Source: Acanthosepion lycidas (lineage: Eukaryota > Mollusca > Cephalopoda > Sepiida > Sepiidae). Taken from it: a stretch of 64,000 nt of DNA. A program made the translations under genes and the position numbers. Position 1 is the first letter of the stretch. Each line of letters opens with the position of its first letter. The stretch is from positions 36,916,190 to 36,980,189 of the forward strand of contig OZ010578.1 of NCBI GenBank assembly GCA_963932145.1, written 5' to 3'. The notes beneath the pieces were generated by a model. That model had not been told where the DNA came from and made no database searches. It saw only the letters and a program-made list of their open reading frames with translations. Shown here one piece after another: positions 1 through 10,031 of this stretch.

Positions 1-1380
1 GGATCATCTTGATGTTAAGTAACCCAGTATGTCACCTCTGGCAGGATACAAGCATTTGTCCCCCTTGGCAGGAAAAAACTGTCATTAGATCCGATGTGCT
101 TATGCTGACTTGGCAACAAAGGACATTTGCTGATTAAGCAAGACTGAAAAATGCCTTTTGAGCCAAATCCTTCTCATCACAGATTCTCAATTTCATATCA
201 GCTCAGTTTCGTATCCAAACATAAAGAAAGCAATTTCTAAAGTAATGGATATTTTTTTGTTTATTAATCTGATAGATTTTAACACTTAAACATTATTTTT
301 AATGGATACTTATATTTGAGTAGACATTTGGTTTAGTTATTAAATAGTAAATTTATTTTCATCTGCTGGTTCAAATATTTGAGAAATCTTATTAAAAGAT
401 AGATATTCAGGCCAGTAGATGTCGGTAACCTTGAATGTGGATAACTTTTAAATGCTTTAAAAAAGGGGGTGAGAGGTAATTGTTTCTATTACAAAAATAT
501 CTTGGCCATATAATCTGTATATGAGTGATACCATAAAACAAATATGTCAAAATATTCTTGTATAATTTCTTTTTTGCCACCCATTTTGACCTTAGATTTT
601 GAGTTTCTTTCAGTAGGTATGATAGCAGTGCAAACTGAAAACGAGGCTAGAACGAGTTATATGGAAGGGTGAAAATCCTTAGGGACCACATAATTATAAA
701 ATAACACTCTCAACTCCTTGCTTTCATTTGCATTTTCTTAAATGATACCCTGTATATAATTCCAGGCTTTTATGGCTAATTTATTTTAAGATCTATTTTG
801 CACATGTCAAAAATTTTTTTTTGCCTTTTTTTTTATTATTTCTATATATTCTTGTATGTATTTATTTATTTATTTATTTTTTTATTTAGAAAAAGTGATA
901 AGTGGGTGAAATTTGATCATTTTGTACCTATAATCCCCGGATTAGTGTAAAATATACATATATCTTGTCATTCACATGTGCCTGTGATAAATTTATAATT
1001 ATGCTGCTTTCAGACATAGATTGGTGTGTTTGACAATTACCTTGACCCATTGTATCTAGATTGTACTAAAAAGTACAAATGACCTGCCACATGATAGAAA
1101 TGGGCCCTGCTTCAAGGCTAAGTCCTCCTGATGCCAATTGTTGGCTTTTTAGGCTCAAGTAAATTTGTATACGTTTCTGTTTTGCTTTTTGTTATTTTTT
1201 GTTATTTCTCGACAGCCAGACCCTCCTTACTTGAAAAATTGGTGTAATAATCTTCCTGCTTTCATTTGGCCTGGTGCCATATTACTAAGCTTAGCAAATA
1301 TCAAACTTAATTAATCTTCTGGTTTTCACAAATATTTTTATCTTTATTATGGTGGGGATTAAGGAGACATAAGATTTCTG
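1..1380. other. AT-rich DNA, no gene seen
   Basis: No open frame with coding character and no repeat shared with the rest of the window was recognised. There is a short (TTTA)n stretch near 860-880. It may be intron or intergenic sequence. Confidence 0.5.
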
Positions 1381-1443
1381 CCCCTTCACCTCCTTTCTTT
1401 TTCTCCTTTTCTTTCCCCCTTTTTCTTCACATTTCCTCCTTTT

Positions 1444-2270
1444 CTTCACCTTTTCTTTCCCTCTCTTCACCTTTTCTTTCCCTCTCTTCACCTTTTCTTT
1501 CCCTCTCTTCACCTTTTCTTTCCCTCTCTTCTCTGTTTCTTTCCCTCTCTTCTCTGTTTCTTTCCCTCTCTTCTCTGTTTCTTTCCCTCTCTTCTCTGTT
1601 TCTTTCCCTCTCTTCTCTGTTTCTTTCCCTCTCTTCTCTGTTTCTTTCCCTCTCTTCTCTGTTTCTTTCCCTCTCTTCTCTGTTTCTTTCCCTCTCTTCT
1701 CTGTTTCTTTCCCTCTCTTCTCTGTTTCTTTCCCTCTCTTCTCTGTTTCTTTCCCTCTCTTCTCTGTTTCTTTCCCTCTCTTCTCTGTTTCTTTCCCTCT
1801 CTTCTCTGTTTCTTTCCCTCTCTTCTCTGTTTCTTTCCCTCTCTTCTCTGTTTCTTTCCCTCTCTTCTCTGTTTCTTTCCCTCTCTTCTCTGTTTCTTTC
1901 CCTCTCTTCTCTGTTTCTTTCCCTCTCTTCTCTGTTTCTTTCCCTCTCTTCTCTGTTTCTTTCCCTCTCTTCTCTGTTTCTTTCCCTCTCTTCTCTGTTT
2001 CTTTCCCTCTCTTCTCTGTTTCTTTCCCTCTCTTCCCCTTTCCTTTTCACTTTTTCTCTTTTGTTCATCTTTCTTTTCACTTTTTCTCTTTTGTTCATCT
2101 TTCTTTTCACTTTTTCTCTTTTGTTCATCTTTCTTTTCACTTTTTCTCTTTTGTTCATCTTTCTTTTCACTTTTTCTCTTTTGTTCATCTTTCTTTTCAC
2201 TTTTTCTCTTTTGTTCATCTTTCTTTTCACTTTTTCTCTTTTGTTCATCTTTCTTTTCACTTTTTCTCTT
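1444..2270. repeat. Three-part pyrimidine minisatellite (21 bp, 21 bp, 30 bp units)
   Basis: Three abutting arrays with pyrimidines on the + strand. Positions 1444-1527 hold four copies of a 21-bp unit starting CTTCACCTTTTC. Positions 1528-2031 hold 24 copies of a related 21-bp unit (CTTCTCTGTTTC...) that look identical by eye. Positions 2041-2270 hold about 7.7 copies of a 30-bp unit (TTCACTTTTTCTCTTTTGTT...). The first two units differ only in a central trinucleotide block, so one probably arose from the other. Since 21 and 30 are multiples of three, long spurious frames (for example a 277-codon charged repeat on the minus strand) run through the array. Homopurine/homopyrimidine mirror structure gives triplex potential. 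Copy homogeneity points to recent amplification, or to assembly smoothing of a longer array. Confidence 0.9.
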
Positions 2271-2399
2271 ATTTTTTTTTTTTTTTTCTTTTTCTTTACT
2301 CCAACTTTTAAAAATTTTTTTATTCTGTTACCTTTGTCTCCACATGAAATGACTTAATATTGTGAAGGTAAACTTTCATTGCAAACACTTTACTAGGTT

Positions 2400-3405
2400 T
2401 CATGACTTTTTTAGTCTTTTGTCCATGTTGCTTCAGGACATAGGTGATCATGGCTCTCCACGACTTACTCTTCTTTGTTGCACTTAGAAATGTTGGTCTC
2501 TTTACTATACCTTCTACTCCCTGTTCTGCCATCCATATACACACTGTCCTGGGTATGATGTTAAACTACATCCGCATCCAGGGTAAGACGATAAACTACA
2601 TCCAACAGCAAGGCCTCTGATCAGGAGGTTTTGAGGAGCATGGAACCACCTCTTAATTGCTGGTGTTCCCAGGTACACCCTGACCCGGAGTGGTAGCACC
2701 TGTTAAGGTCCCAGCTATGGGCAAATAGTTAACCACAAAACTGAGGTAAAAAAAAAACTTATAAAAGTGTAAAAATAGGTTTTAATACTAGAAATACTTT
2801 GTAAAAAAAACTATTACCAGAAATAGATTTTTGAAGAAAAAAAACTATTACCAGAAATAGATTTTTGACAAAACAAAATATTACTAGGGGGGGAAAAAAA
2901 GTTGCAGGCATTAAATAACCCATTGAGGTTGATATGCCGTAAAACAAAAAAAACCATTTACACAAACTCCTCAGGTAGGATACTCATTGTTTCTTTCTGC
3001 CGTCCTTACCTTCAGTATGTCCTGTGACTAACAAATTTTCCAATCTTTCCTTCCTCACTATATGCCCCAGAAATGTCAACTGTCTCTTTCTGATTCATGG
3101 TATTATTGGTATCCTTTTTGAGTAAATTGTTCAGCATTCACTGTCATATAGCAGGAGTGATATTACATAGCAGCTCAGAACTCTTTAATTTGTTTTTAAC
3201 AAAATTTTCCTGTTTCTTAATCCTTTTCTTAGCTTTTGGAAGGCATATTTCACTATTCCAATACACCTTATTCCTATGTTACACTTTTTCATCTGTTAAA
3301 ACACTTCTCAGACAGTTAAGTTTCTGTACTTGTTTAATTTTGACATCTCCAATTCGTAGCTTGGATCTTGGTCTGTTCCTTTTGCTAACAGCCATACATT
3401 GTGTT
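2400..3405 (-). pseudogene. Non-LTR retrotransposon RT C-terminal region, interrupted
   Basis: Read on the minus strand from 3,400 leftward, this is the C-terminal part of a LINE endonuclease/reverse transcriptase ORF of the type often annotated craniofacial-development-protein-2-like. Recognisable blocks are a KRNRPRSKLRIGDVKI segment, then IRKRQLTFLGHIVRKERLEN near 3,040-3,095, LVTGHTEGKDGRKK, RSLCKW, and after a break MAEQGVEGIVKR and SKSWRAMITYVLKQHG near 2,440-2,540. The frame is broken by several shifts, by a TGA after GRKKQ, and by an inserted SINE between RSLCKW and the MAEQG block. It is clearly dead. Related tails occur at 5,040, 33,293, 42,780, 60,073 and 61,070. Confidence 0.85.
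2544..2953 (+). mobile_element. SINE-like element (family B) nested in LINE, 11-bp TSD
   Basis: About 410 bp inserted into the LINE relic, flanked by CCATATACACA (2533-2543) and CCATTTACACA (2954-2964), an 11-bp target duplication with one mismatch. The element starts CTGTCCTGGGTA and contains a moderately GC-rich head to about 2,730. An A-rich middle with short repeats of a TTACCAGAAATAGATTTTTG type follows. It ends with a tail ATTAAATAACCCATTGAGG ... GTAAAACAAAAAAAA. The A-rich end gives plus orientation. A second, longer copy lies at 55,193-56,013. The origin of the head (tRNA, 5S or other) is not recognised. Both copies read a similar peptide on the minus strand through the head, which may reflect derivation from a LINE 3' region. 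Confidence 0.8.
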
Positions 3406-3544
3406 TTTTTTTGTTTTTTTTTGTTTTTTTTTTTGTTTTTTTTTTTATAATTGAGGGTTAGTCCTTTCTTCCTGCTTTCCTTCACTACCTTATTTAGACG
3501 TTTCTGCAAATTTCTTTCTGTGTTTGTGTTGTGGTAGGATCCAC

Positions 3545-3850
3545 CTAATTTGCATAGTGGAGTACCAACCATATAAATATGGTTGGTACCGGGAAGAGAG
3601 TGGAAGGAATCAAGAGATTCAACCAGAGACTCTGCCCGACTGCGACTCAGTCAACACACATTCCAGGAACAGTCTTCCCAGGAACATACAAAAGACTATA
3701 TGTAAATATTGCGTACACTTTCTTGTTTCAATACATTTTGTTCTAAGTACATTTTGTGTTGCATTATTATTCCATGCATTAGTCAAGTTTCAACAGTTTG
3801 CCATCAACATGATCATCTGCATGTCTTATGTCATTAAGATTGTGCCCACT
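3545..3850 (+). other. Possible LTR-like segment with palindromic TATA site
   Basis: Positions 3562-3574 and 3577-3589 are perfect inverted repeats (GTACCAACCATAT and its complement) around AA, creating a TATAAATA at the centre of a 28-bp palindrome. Downstream sequence is moderately GC-rich to 3,690 and then T-rich. This composition resembles an LTR promoter and R-U5, but no TG...CA ends, polypurine tract or partner LTR were found. Confidence 0.2.
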
Positions 3851-3869
3851 AATAATAAATCCTGATAGG

Positions 3870-4206
3870 ACTTTTAGTTTTTAGGATAGCCTCACCATAA
3901 AAGTTAAATAAGTCTGGTTAGTAGATGCATCTTTGTCTTATGCTCCTTTCTATTTTTGTTATTTGCTCAATTAATTTTTATCCCTGTGCATGTGGTTTGC
4001 TCTCGGTGAATCTTCTGGATTATTCTAATAATTTTCAACCTAATTCTGATATGCACTCTGTTCATCAAAATCCCAATTAAGAGAATTAATTGAAAATAAT
4101 CTATATTTGACATAGAATGATAAATTCTAAGATCTTATTACAGTTAATAGTTAATGAAGAATAAAACCAAAATGTTATAGTATCAACTACCATATATGCT
4201 TGCGGA

Positions 4207-4238
<32 letters not shown>

Positions 4239-5010
4239 ACCAAAAATTTCAGAAAATATTAGGGGTGCGACCTTTCCACTTGACATAAATGTAAAATAAC
4301 ACTACCTTGTCATCATGATTTTTGAGAAATCGGAAATGATACCCATAAACACTAAAGTTGTTTTTTTTTTCTCTCCATATAGAAACAATTTACCTATCAT
4401 ATATATACTGATTCACTGCTTTAAACTTACCTCATGCTGCTAGATTCACATATCCATCACAATAAATAAAATATTCATTGATCTATCAGTCACTGTTTGG
4501 TCAGGGCCCTTGCACTAGACTGATATAGAAACCATGAACAGTGAACATGCATACATAAGTTAAGGAACCATGTGTAGATGTTTATTGACAAAGAAAAAAA
4601 TAATCTCACGATTCATTCTGCAAAATAGATATATTTTGTCAAAAATACATTGGAAAATATGACTTAAAGAAATATAATTTTCTTTAGTGGTCGTTTCATA
4701 TAACATTAAAAGGCATTCTTAAACGTTATTTACAAATAACAAAGTGCATGAATCTAGTACCGAAGACGTTTGCCCTATTTTGCATTGTGCAGCGATATAG
4801 TTGGTAGCCAAATTTATAGTTTATAATTTTAATTGTTAAAGTAGATATCTGATGATTCTTATGTTTAAAAAGGGCTGTGTAACTCCCCAGATTATAGTGT
4901 GACCTATCTGTGAGTCAACAATAAATCATCAGTTATTAAGCCATAAAGTAGAGGTGCGACCTATCCAGTGGGGTGACCTATCTGCGAGTATATACAGTGA
5001 TATTAAATAT
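3870..5010. other. AT-rich DNA with MITE-like GCGACC fragments
   Basis: No gene seen. Short related motifs GTGCGACCTTTCC (near 4265), GTGTGACCTATCTG (near 4899) and GTGCGACCTATCC with GTGACCTATCTGCGAG (4953-4988) resemble pieces of one degenerate repeat. The element's borders could not be set. A 29-base T-run follows at 5018. Confidence 0.35.
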
Positions 5011-5013
5011 TGA

Positions 5014-5039
<26 letters not shown>

Positions 5040-5048
<9 letters not shown>

Positions 5049-5245
5049 GTTTGTATATAACACAGAGCAAATAGAGAGATAAGGGAAAGCATTGTGTAAC
5101 ATACAGAGTGAGCTTAAGCAAGTGGATGACAGAATAGGAGTTTGAGAGAAGTAGTGAAAGGTGGAAACATATTGTGAACTACAAGGAATAGGAGAAAGTG
5201 GAGAGCCATGATTACCTATGCCCTAAAGGGACACAGCACATAAAA
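5040..5245 (+). pseudogene. LINE RT C-terminal tail fragment
   Basis: Plus-strand relic of the same LINE tail as at 2,400. A region equivalent to the LSKWMTE block (5,115-5,145) is followed by GTGGAGAGCCATGATTACC (corresponding to the WRAMIT motif) and a GGGACACAGCAC 3' end. It is frame-shifted, and the 5' end is lost at a long T-run. Confidence 0.75.
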
Positions 5246-5699
5246 GAAGATATAACATCTAAGCAGCCAAAATGGTACACTCTAGCCAGAGGTACCGAAC
5301 TAAATCATCCCAAAAATAATCATCACCATCAGTCCAATGACCAAGTGTGGTTGCTGCTCGGTTGAATGCTTGACTAATTCCCTATACATATCTGTACTTG
5401 AAAGGCAGGCATGTATTCATTTATGCATAATGTGCACTGAGCACAAAGGCCCTTTTGGCACCCATCCCTCGATAGATTAAACCACAGCCAAAATCTGCCA
5501 ACATGAAGGCTCACCTTGGTCCCCAACATTTAGCTGTTGATTCCATCAGGAGAAACCCTTACTCCTGGCCATTGACTTCAGTCCCAGGAACTAACAAATT
5601 TTCTCCAGTTGTTTCTTTGTTTTAAAATTGTCTAATGAACAAGTTTGTTGATGAGAAATGTAACTAGTTAGAAGATAAAGAATTTATTTTTAAATTGCT

Positions 5700-6757
5700 G
5701 ATTGCTAAGCAAACTGTCAAATACAATCATTCCTGTCAAACCATGCATTGAAGGCCATTCTCAACAGATTCTCCTCCAGTTCCTATCCCATGAACACAGG
5801 TGTTCCTCAAGGCTCTATCCTGAGCCCTACTCTATCTTCATTAATGATCTTCATGATGTCATAGGTTTCCAAGTTGGCATCTATGCGAACAACACTACTA
5901 TTTACTCCTGCCTCAAAAACAAATCTAGTGTCACTGACAAAACTAACCTGGCCATTTGTCTCTCAAAGGACCTCCAATCGGTTGTGGACTGGGGCAGGAA
6001 TTGGCTGGTTAACTTTAATGCTTCAAAAACAAAACTGCTCTCTCGCCATAGAGAACCATCCCTGCCTCACATTAGAATGTCTGACATTCAACTCCACGAG
6101 AGCACCTCTTTGTGACTGCTCGGCCTCACATTGTCCGCTGACCTGAGATGGAACAATTACATTGAGTCAATAGCTTCGTCTGCCACAAGAAAAGTTGGCT
6201 CCCTGTACCACGCCAGGAAATTTTTCTCACCGGAGTCGATCTTCCAAATCTACAAATCAACCATTCACCCTTGCATGGAGTATTGCTGCCATATATGGTC
6301 TGGAGCTCCTTCTGTTTGTCTCAAGGTCCTTGATAAAATCCAAAGATGGATATGCAATGTAATTAGCCCTGATTTGGCATCTCATCTGCAGTCGCTCTCT
6401 CACAGATGTGCTGTTGCCTCCCTCTGTCCTTTTTACAAATACTTTCACAGTAACTGCTCTAATGAGCTGCTTTCGCTGGTTCCCAGTCTTCATGAATTTA
6501 AGCGTTCAACTAGGATGGCATCCCACTCTCACCCTTTCACTGTCAAAACTGTTAAATGTAGCCATCTCTTCTCCAATAGCTTAATGTCTCACACTTCTCG
6601 CCTGTGGAACTCCCTCCCCTTTTCCTTGATAGATATAATTGCCAACTATTCAAATGTAATTTCAATCAACGTCTCCAGATACCTTGATCTATCCCCTATC
6701 CTTCTCTTCATCCTTTCCTCTATCACTCCTCTCTGCTCTCGCCCCAACTCTCTGTAA
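5700..6757 (+). pseudogene. CR1/Jockey-type LINE reverse transcriptase, nearly open relic
   Basis: C-terminal half of a non-LTR retrotransposon ORF2. In order: a GVPQGS motif near 5,799 (in a different frame, so a shift lies near 5,830), INDLHDVIGFQVGIYANN, DLQSVVDWGRNWLVNFNASK, LSADLRWNNYIES, KVGSLYHARKFFSPESIF, IHPCMEYCCHIWSGAPS and LSHRCAVASLCPFYKYFHS, ending with SHTSRLWNSLPF. The catalytic YADD of RT motif C reads YANN near 5,885, so both metal-binding aspartates are lost. The frame stays open from 5,702 to 6,757 apart from one TGA at 6,113-6,115, where CTG CTC GGC follows directly. A CGA-to-TGA change by CpG decay is the simplest explanation. The cellular role would have been target-primed reverse transcription; this copy cannot be active. 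The exact clade is uncertain. Confidence 0.9.
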
Positions 6758-6759
6758 TC

Positions 6760-7685
6760 CTGCCTTGTTTGGGGTGCTTTTTTTTTTTTAAATTCAGTGA
6801 CTTGTCAGTTTTTGTAATATTTCCTCACCCCACCCACCAGTGTGATTAATATATAAAATCATTGAGATGTCTGGCTGGATGAATAACACAAAGATTTGTC
6901 ATAAATGTATAATTACTCATATATCACCAAATAAAACGGTCTTGGTCTGCAAAAGTCAGGTTAAATGTCTGGAATCTTTATTTTTATTATGAGTGGGTGC
7001 TAAAAAGTTCTTAAGGGGTTAAAAAAATTTATAATGCATAGTCTTTTTGTCAGATTTTTGCAAATGAGTTGCCACCTCCCTCCTACATGAAACCTTCCTT
7101 AAGCACCCTCTTTAACTGTCCATTTTAATGAAAAAAAAATAACCTTGTGTTGGAGAGTATGGAAGTAGCTGCCTACTTTGAGAAAACCAGTCCTATTCTT
7201 TGCTCTTTCAATGATTTGCTGAAATTTTCATTATGAACCAATCAAATAGATGTTCTATGAAGAGAGAGAAAAGTGTTTACCTCTCCAAAATGACTGTATA
7301 AACAGTTTCAACAAGACATCAATTTTCTAAAGTTCTTTTTGTCATTATGTAAAGTCTACTTGAATTTGCTACACTGGAGAGAGAAATAGAGAAAAATTTG
7401 AATAATTCTGTTTATATTCATAATAATATTTCCATTTTGTTTAAATAATTCTGTTGAGTTTTAAGAAAATCTGACTAAACAGAGTATTATGACTTGTTTA
7501 GATAATTACATAAATTTTCTTTTTGGCTACATTTGACTAATTTGTAGTGATATGAAATATCAGATGGCAACAATGCATATTATGAATGCTGTACGTTTAC
7601 AGTCTGAGCACCTGAATGCACCTGCAATTGGATAGCCTTGTATTTCAAGGCACAATGTTAACCTTTAATATGATTTATGAAATAA
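6760..7685. other. AT-rich DNA, probably LINE 3' UTR then unassigned
   Basis: The first 200 bases after the RT stop are probably the LINE 3' untranslated region. Nothing else was recognised up to the SINE target duplication at 7689. Confidence 0.35.
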
Positions 7686-7688
7686 CAT

Positions 7689-7859
7689 ATAAACTGAAAT
7701 TCAAACGTCAACTCGAGGTCGTATAATGGTTAGCAAGCTTGTCTCCCTAGAACAATTATGACTGAGTAGCGAGTTCAATCCTTACTGGGTGCACCACACT
7801 TTCGGCCTTGTGCCACATCTAAGCTACAATTGGAAAATCACTATAAACTGAAATTCAAA
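7689..7859 (+). mobile_element. Small tRNA-derived SINE with perfect 17-bp target duplication
   Basis: ATAAACTGAAATTCAAA occurs at 7689-7705 and again at 7843-7859, flanking a 137-bp insert. The insert contains a polymerase III A-box-like stretch (TATAATGGTTAGC, near 7732) and a B-box-like stretch (GAGTTCAATCC, near 7771). It ends with CACTTTCGGCCTTGTGCCACAT, a block also seen in the elements at 14,850 and 30,285. The perfect duplication suggests a comparatively recent insertion. Confidence 0.8.
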
Positions 7860-7879
7860 TATTTGAATTTAATTTTTGT

Positions 7880-7946
7880 GACCCCAGCATTTCACTTTGT
7901 GATACCAAATGGGGTTGCAACCCATAGTTTAAGAAGCATTGATCTA
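7880..7946 (-). mobile_element. hAT terminal fragment
   Basis: On the minus strand this begins ATCAATGCTTCTTAAACTAT, then GGGTTGCAACCCC, the classic start of hAT (Charlie/Buster-like) termini. No transposase or opposite end was found next to it. Confidence 0.45.
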
Positions 7947-8084
7947 AAGGGTCACTTCAATTTTTTGTTCTGATGTTTTTGGCTGATGATGTTTCTTTGT
8001 TGCTATACACCAATTCAAATTATCAGTTTATAATACTGTGCATGCTGTATCAACTGAAACCGCACTGTTAAGATGGCATTCACT

Positions 8085-8275
8085 CCTCACTTGTCTGTTA
8101 ATTTTGCATTGACTACCGAGACACCCACAATCTTTCTTTCATCTCTCTTGTCTAACTTTTGTAGTTGCCTGGTTTTCTTTGCACTCAAAACACTTCCAGT
8201 AGTAGCAAAAATCTTTTGGATGATCTGAACACTCTCTGAAAATTCCCAGCTGTCTGGCTATCTCATGTTGAATCA
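8085..8275 (-). pseudogene. Tc1-like transposase N-terminal relic
   Basis: On the minus strand, one frame reads EIARQLGIFRE. After a frameshift it continues ESVQIIQKIFATTGSVLSAK, then QKLDKRDERKIVG. The order helix-turn-helix, GSV, (R/K)-rich linker, RDERKIV matches the DNA-binding domain of Tc1-family transposases. No DDE domain follows, so this is a fragment. Confidence 0.5.
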
Positions 8276-8279
8276 TCTT

Positions 8280-8800
8280 CCCCTTCAAAGTTACAACTTT
8301 CATCTATGTTTCAACATAGATTTTAGCCATGAGTATAATGCAAAAAAGCAAGCTAATGTTCTACTACAATGATTTGTCAAAGCACCTTATACTCTCGTAA
8401 ATAATATGGAACAATTTATACTGATAAATTTGCATATTATGATTTTTATATTCTCAAACTTTTCATTGGCCCAATAGTTTTAAATGGCCTTATTTTTTTC
8501 ATTTTAAAGCTGCTTAAAGTAGTGTATTTTTTTTTTTTTTTTACACAGAAGCTACAGAAATGTAACCTCTTTTCTAATCCTGATAAAAGCATACTGCTAA
8601 ACAATTTTAAATAAAGGTGTAGAGATAAACTAAACAAAGTTGAACCTACAATAGAATTTACATATGAAATGGAAGAAAACTTTACCTTTCTTAGATATTA
8701 TGTGGCACCGCACTGACAGCGGCTTAAAACTTAGTATCCAGCGAAAATAAACTAATAAAGATGATCTAATAAATTTCTACTTGTGTGTGTATGTATATAT
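8280..8800. other. AT-rich DNA, nothing recognised
   Basis: No supported gene or shared repeat. It includes a T-run near 8,528. Confidence 0.4.
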
Positions 8801-8804
8801 AATA

Positions 8805-8805
<1 letters not shown>

Positions 8806-8868
<63 letters not shown>
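8806..8868. repeat. (TA)n(TG)n microsatellite
   Basis: About 24 TA units followed by about 7 TG units. Confidence 0.95.
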
Positions 8869-8869
8869 C

Positions 8870-9410
8870 ATACATATACTCACAAATATCTTCTATTTTT
8901 AGTTTACTTGCTTTACTGTGCTTTTCCAAAATATCTACATCAGAAGAGGTTTCCCCTCCCACTATCCAAATAGCGTAAAATGAAGTAGCAGTAACCATGG
9001 CACAGGGCGAGAAATTTGAGTATTCCCAAACCCCAAAATTAAGCTCTTCTCTCTATCTACATCAGTGTTGGAGATCATAGTTCATAGTCTATTGTGGCTG
9101 ATATGGAAAAACTTGAAATTTGATAGTATGTTTTGCTGCTTTGTCTCCCACATTTTTAAAAAATAGATACATCTTTGTTGGCACTCAAAAATCTGATAAA
9201 CCTGCATACCATTTCAAAAATTTAAGTCCTACTTTTTGACAATCATTGCAGTACTTACAATAATCATTTTAAAAAAAATCATGTAAAGATTATTGGGGGG
9301 GGGTGAATGCTCAAAAGATTTCCCTACATAAGATAGTAATTTCTTCTTCATGTCAATTTGGCTTCTAAGATGTTTTCTAAAAGTGCTCAACAGACAGAGG
9401 GAATCTCTCT
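8870..9410. other. AT-rich DNA, nothing recognised
   Basis: No supported gene. It contains a short G-run at about 9,296-9,303. Confidence 0.4.
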
Positions 9411-9413
9411 CTC

Positions 9414-9754
9414 TCTCCCCCTCCACCTCCTTTTTCTCTCCCCCTCCACCCCTTTTTTCTCTCCCCCTCCACCCCCTTTTTCTCTCCCTCCCCCCTTTTT
9501 TCTCTGTCTCTCCCCCCTTTTTTCTCTGTCTCTCCCCCCTTTTTTTATCTGTCTCTCCCCCCTTTTTTCTCTGTCTCTCCCCCCTTTTTTATCTGTCTCT
9601 CCCCCCTTTTTTCTCTGTCTCTCCCCCCTTTTTTCTCTGTCTCTCCCCCCTTTTTTCTCTGTCTCTCCCCCCTTTTTTCTCTGTCTCTCCCCCCTTTTTT
9701 CTCTGTCTCTCCCCCCTTTTTTCTCTGTCTCTCCCCCCTTTTTTCTCTGTCTCT
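9414..9754. repeat. 22-bp pyrimidine minisatellite
   Basis: Tandem units of about 22 bp (CCCCCCTTTTTTCTCTGTCTCT), regular from about 9,500. Two units carry TTATCTG variants, and a more degenerate CTCCACC-type leader lies at 9,414-9,490. Open frames on both strands here are repeat artefacts. Confidence 0.9.
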
Positions 9755-10031
9755 CTGCACATTTGTTTTACATAGTCATAGCTTACAACACTATGTGGAC
9801 TCTCAGCATCAGACAGAGCCTTGATGGTAAGTTTCATCTGTGCATTTACCAGACACTTTGTAATTGAAAAAATAAAATAATTTCTTCAAAACATAGGTAT
9901 ACATTTTATTAGTATACAAATGAACTATGCAGCATTTGCACTCAAAATCACTATATTCAAAGAACAAAACTGACAAAACATGACTTTACACAAAAACAAA
10001 AACATGATTCAATGAATATTTACTTCAAATT

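Noticed and set aside
1427-2260. 277-codon minus-strand frame rich in R, E, K and N
   Set aside because: It is translation of the 21- and 30-bp minisatellites; unit lengths divisible by three keep frames open.
8781-8998. Frames rich in I/Y on both strands
   Set aside because: Translation of (TA)n and (TG)n microsatellite.
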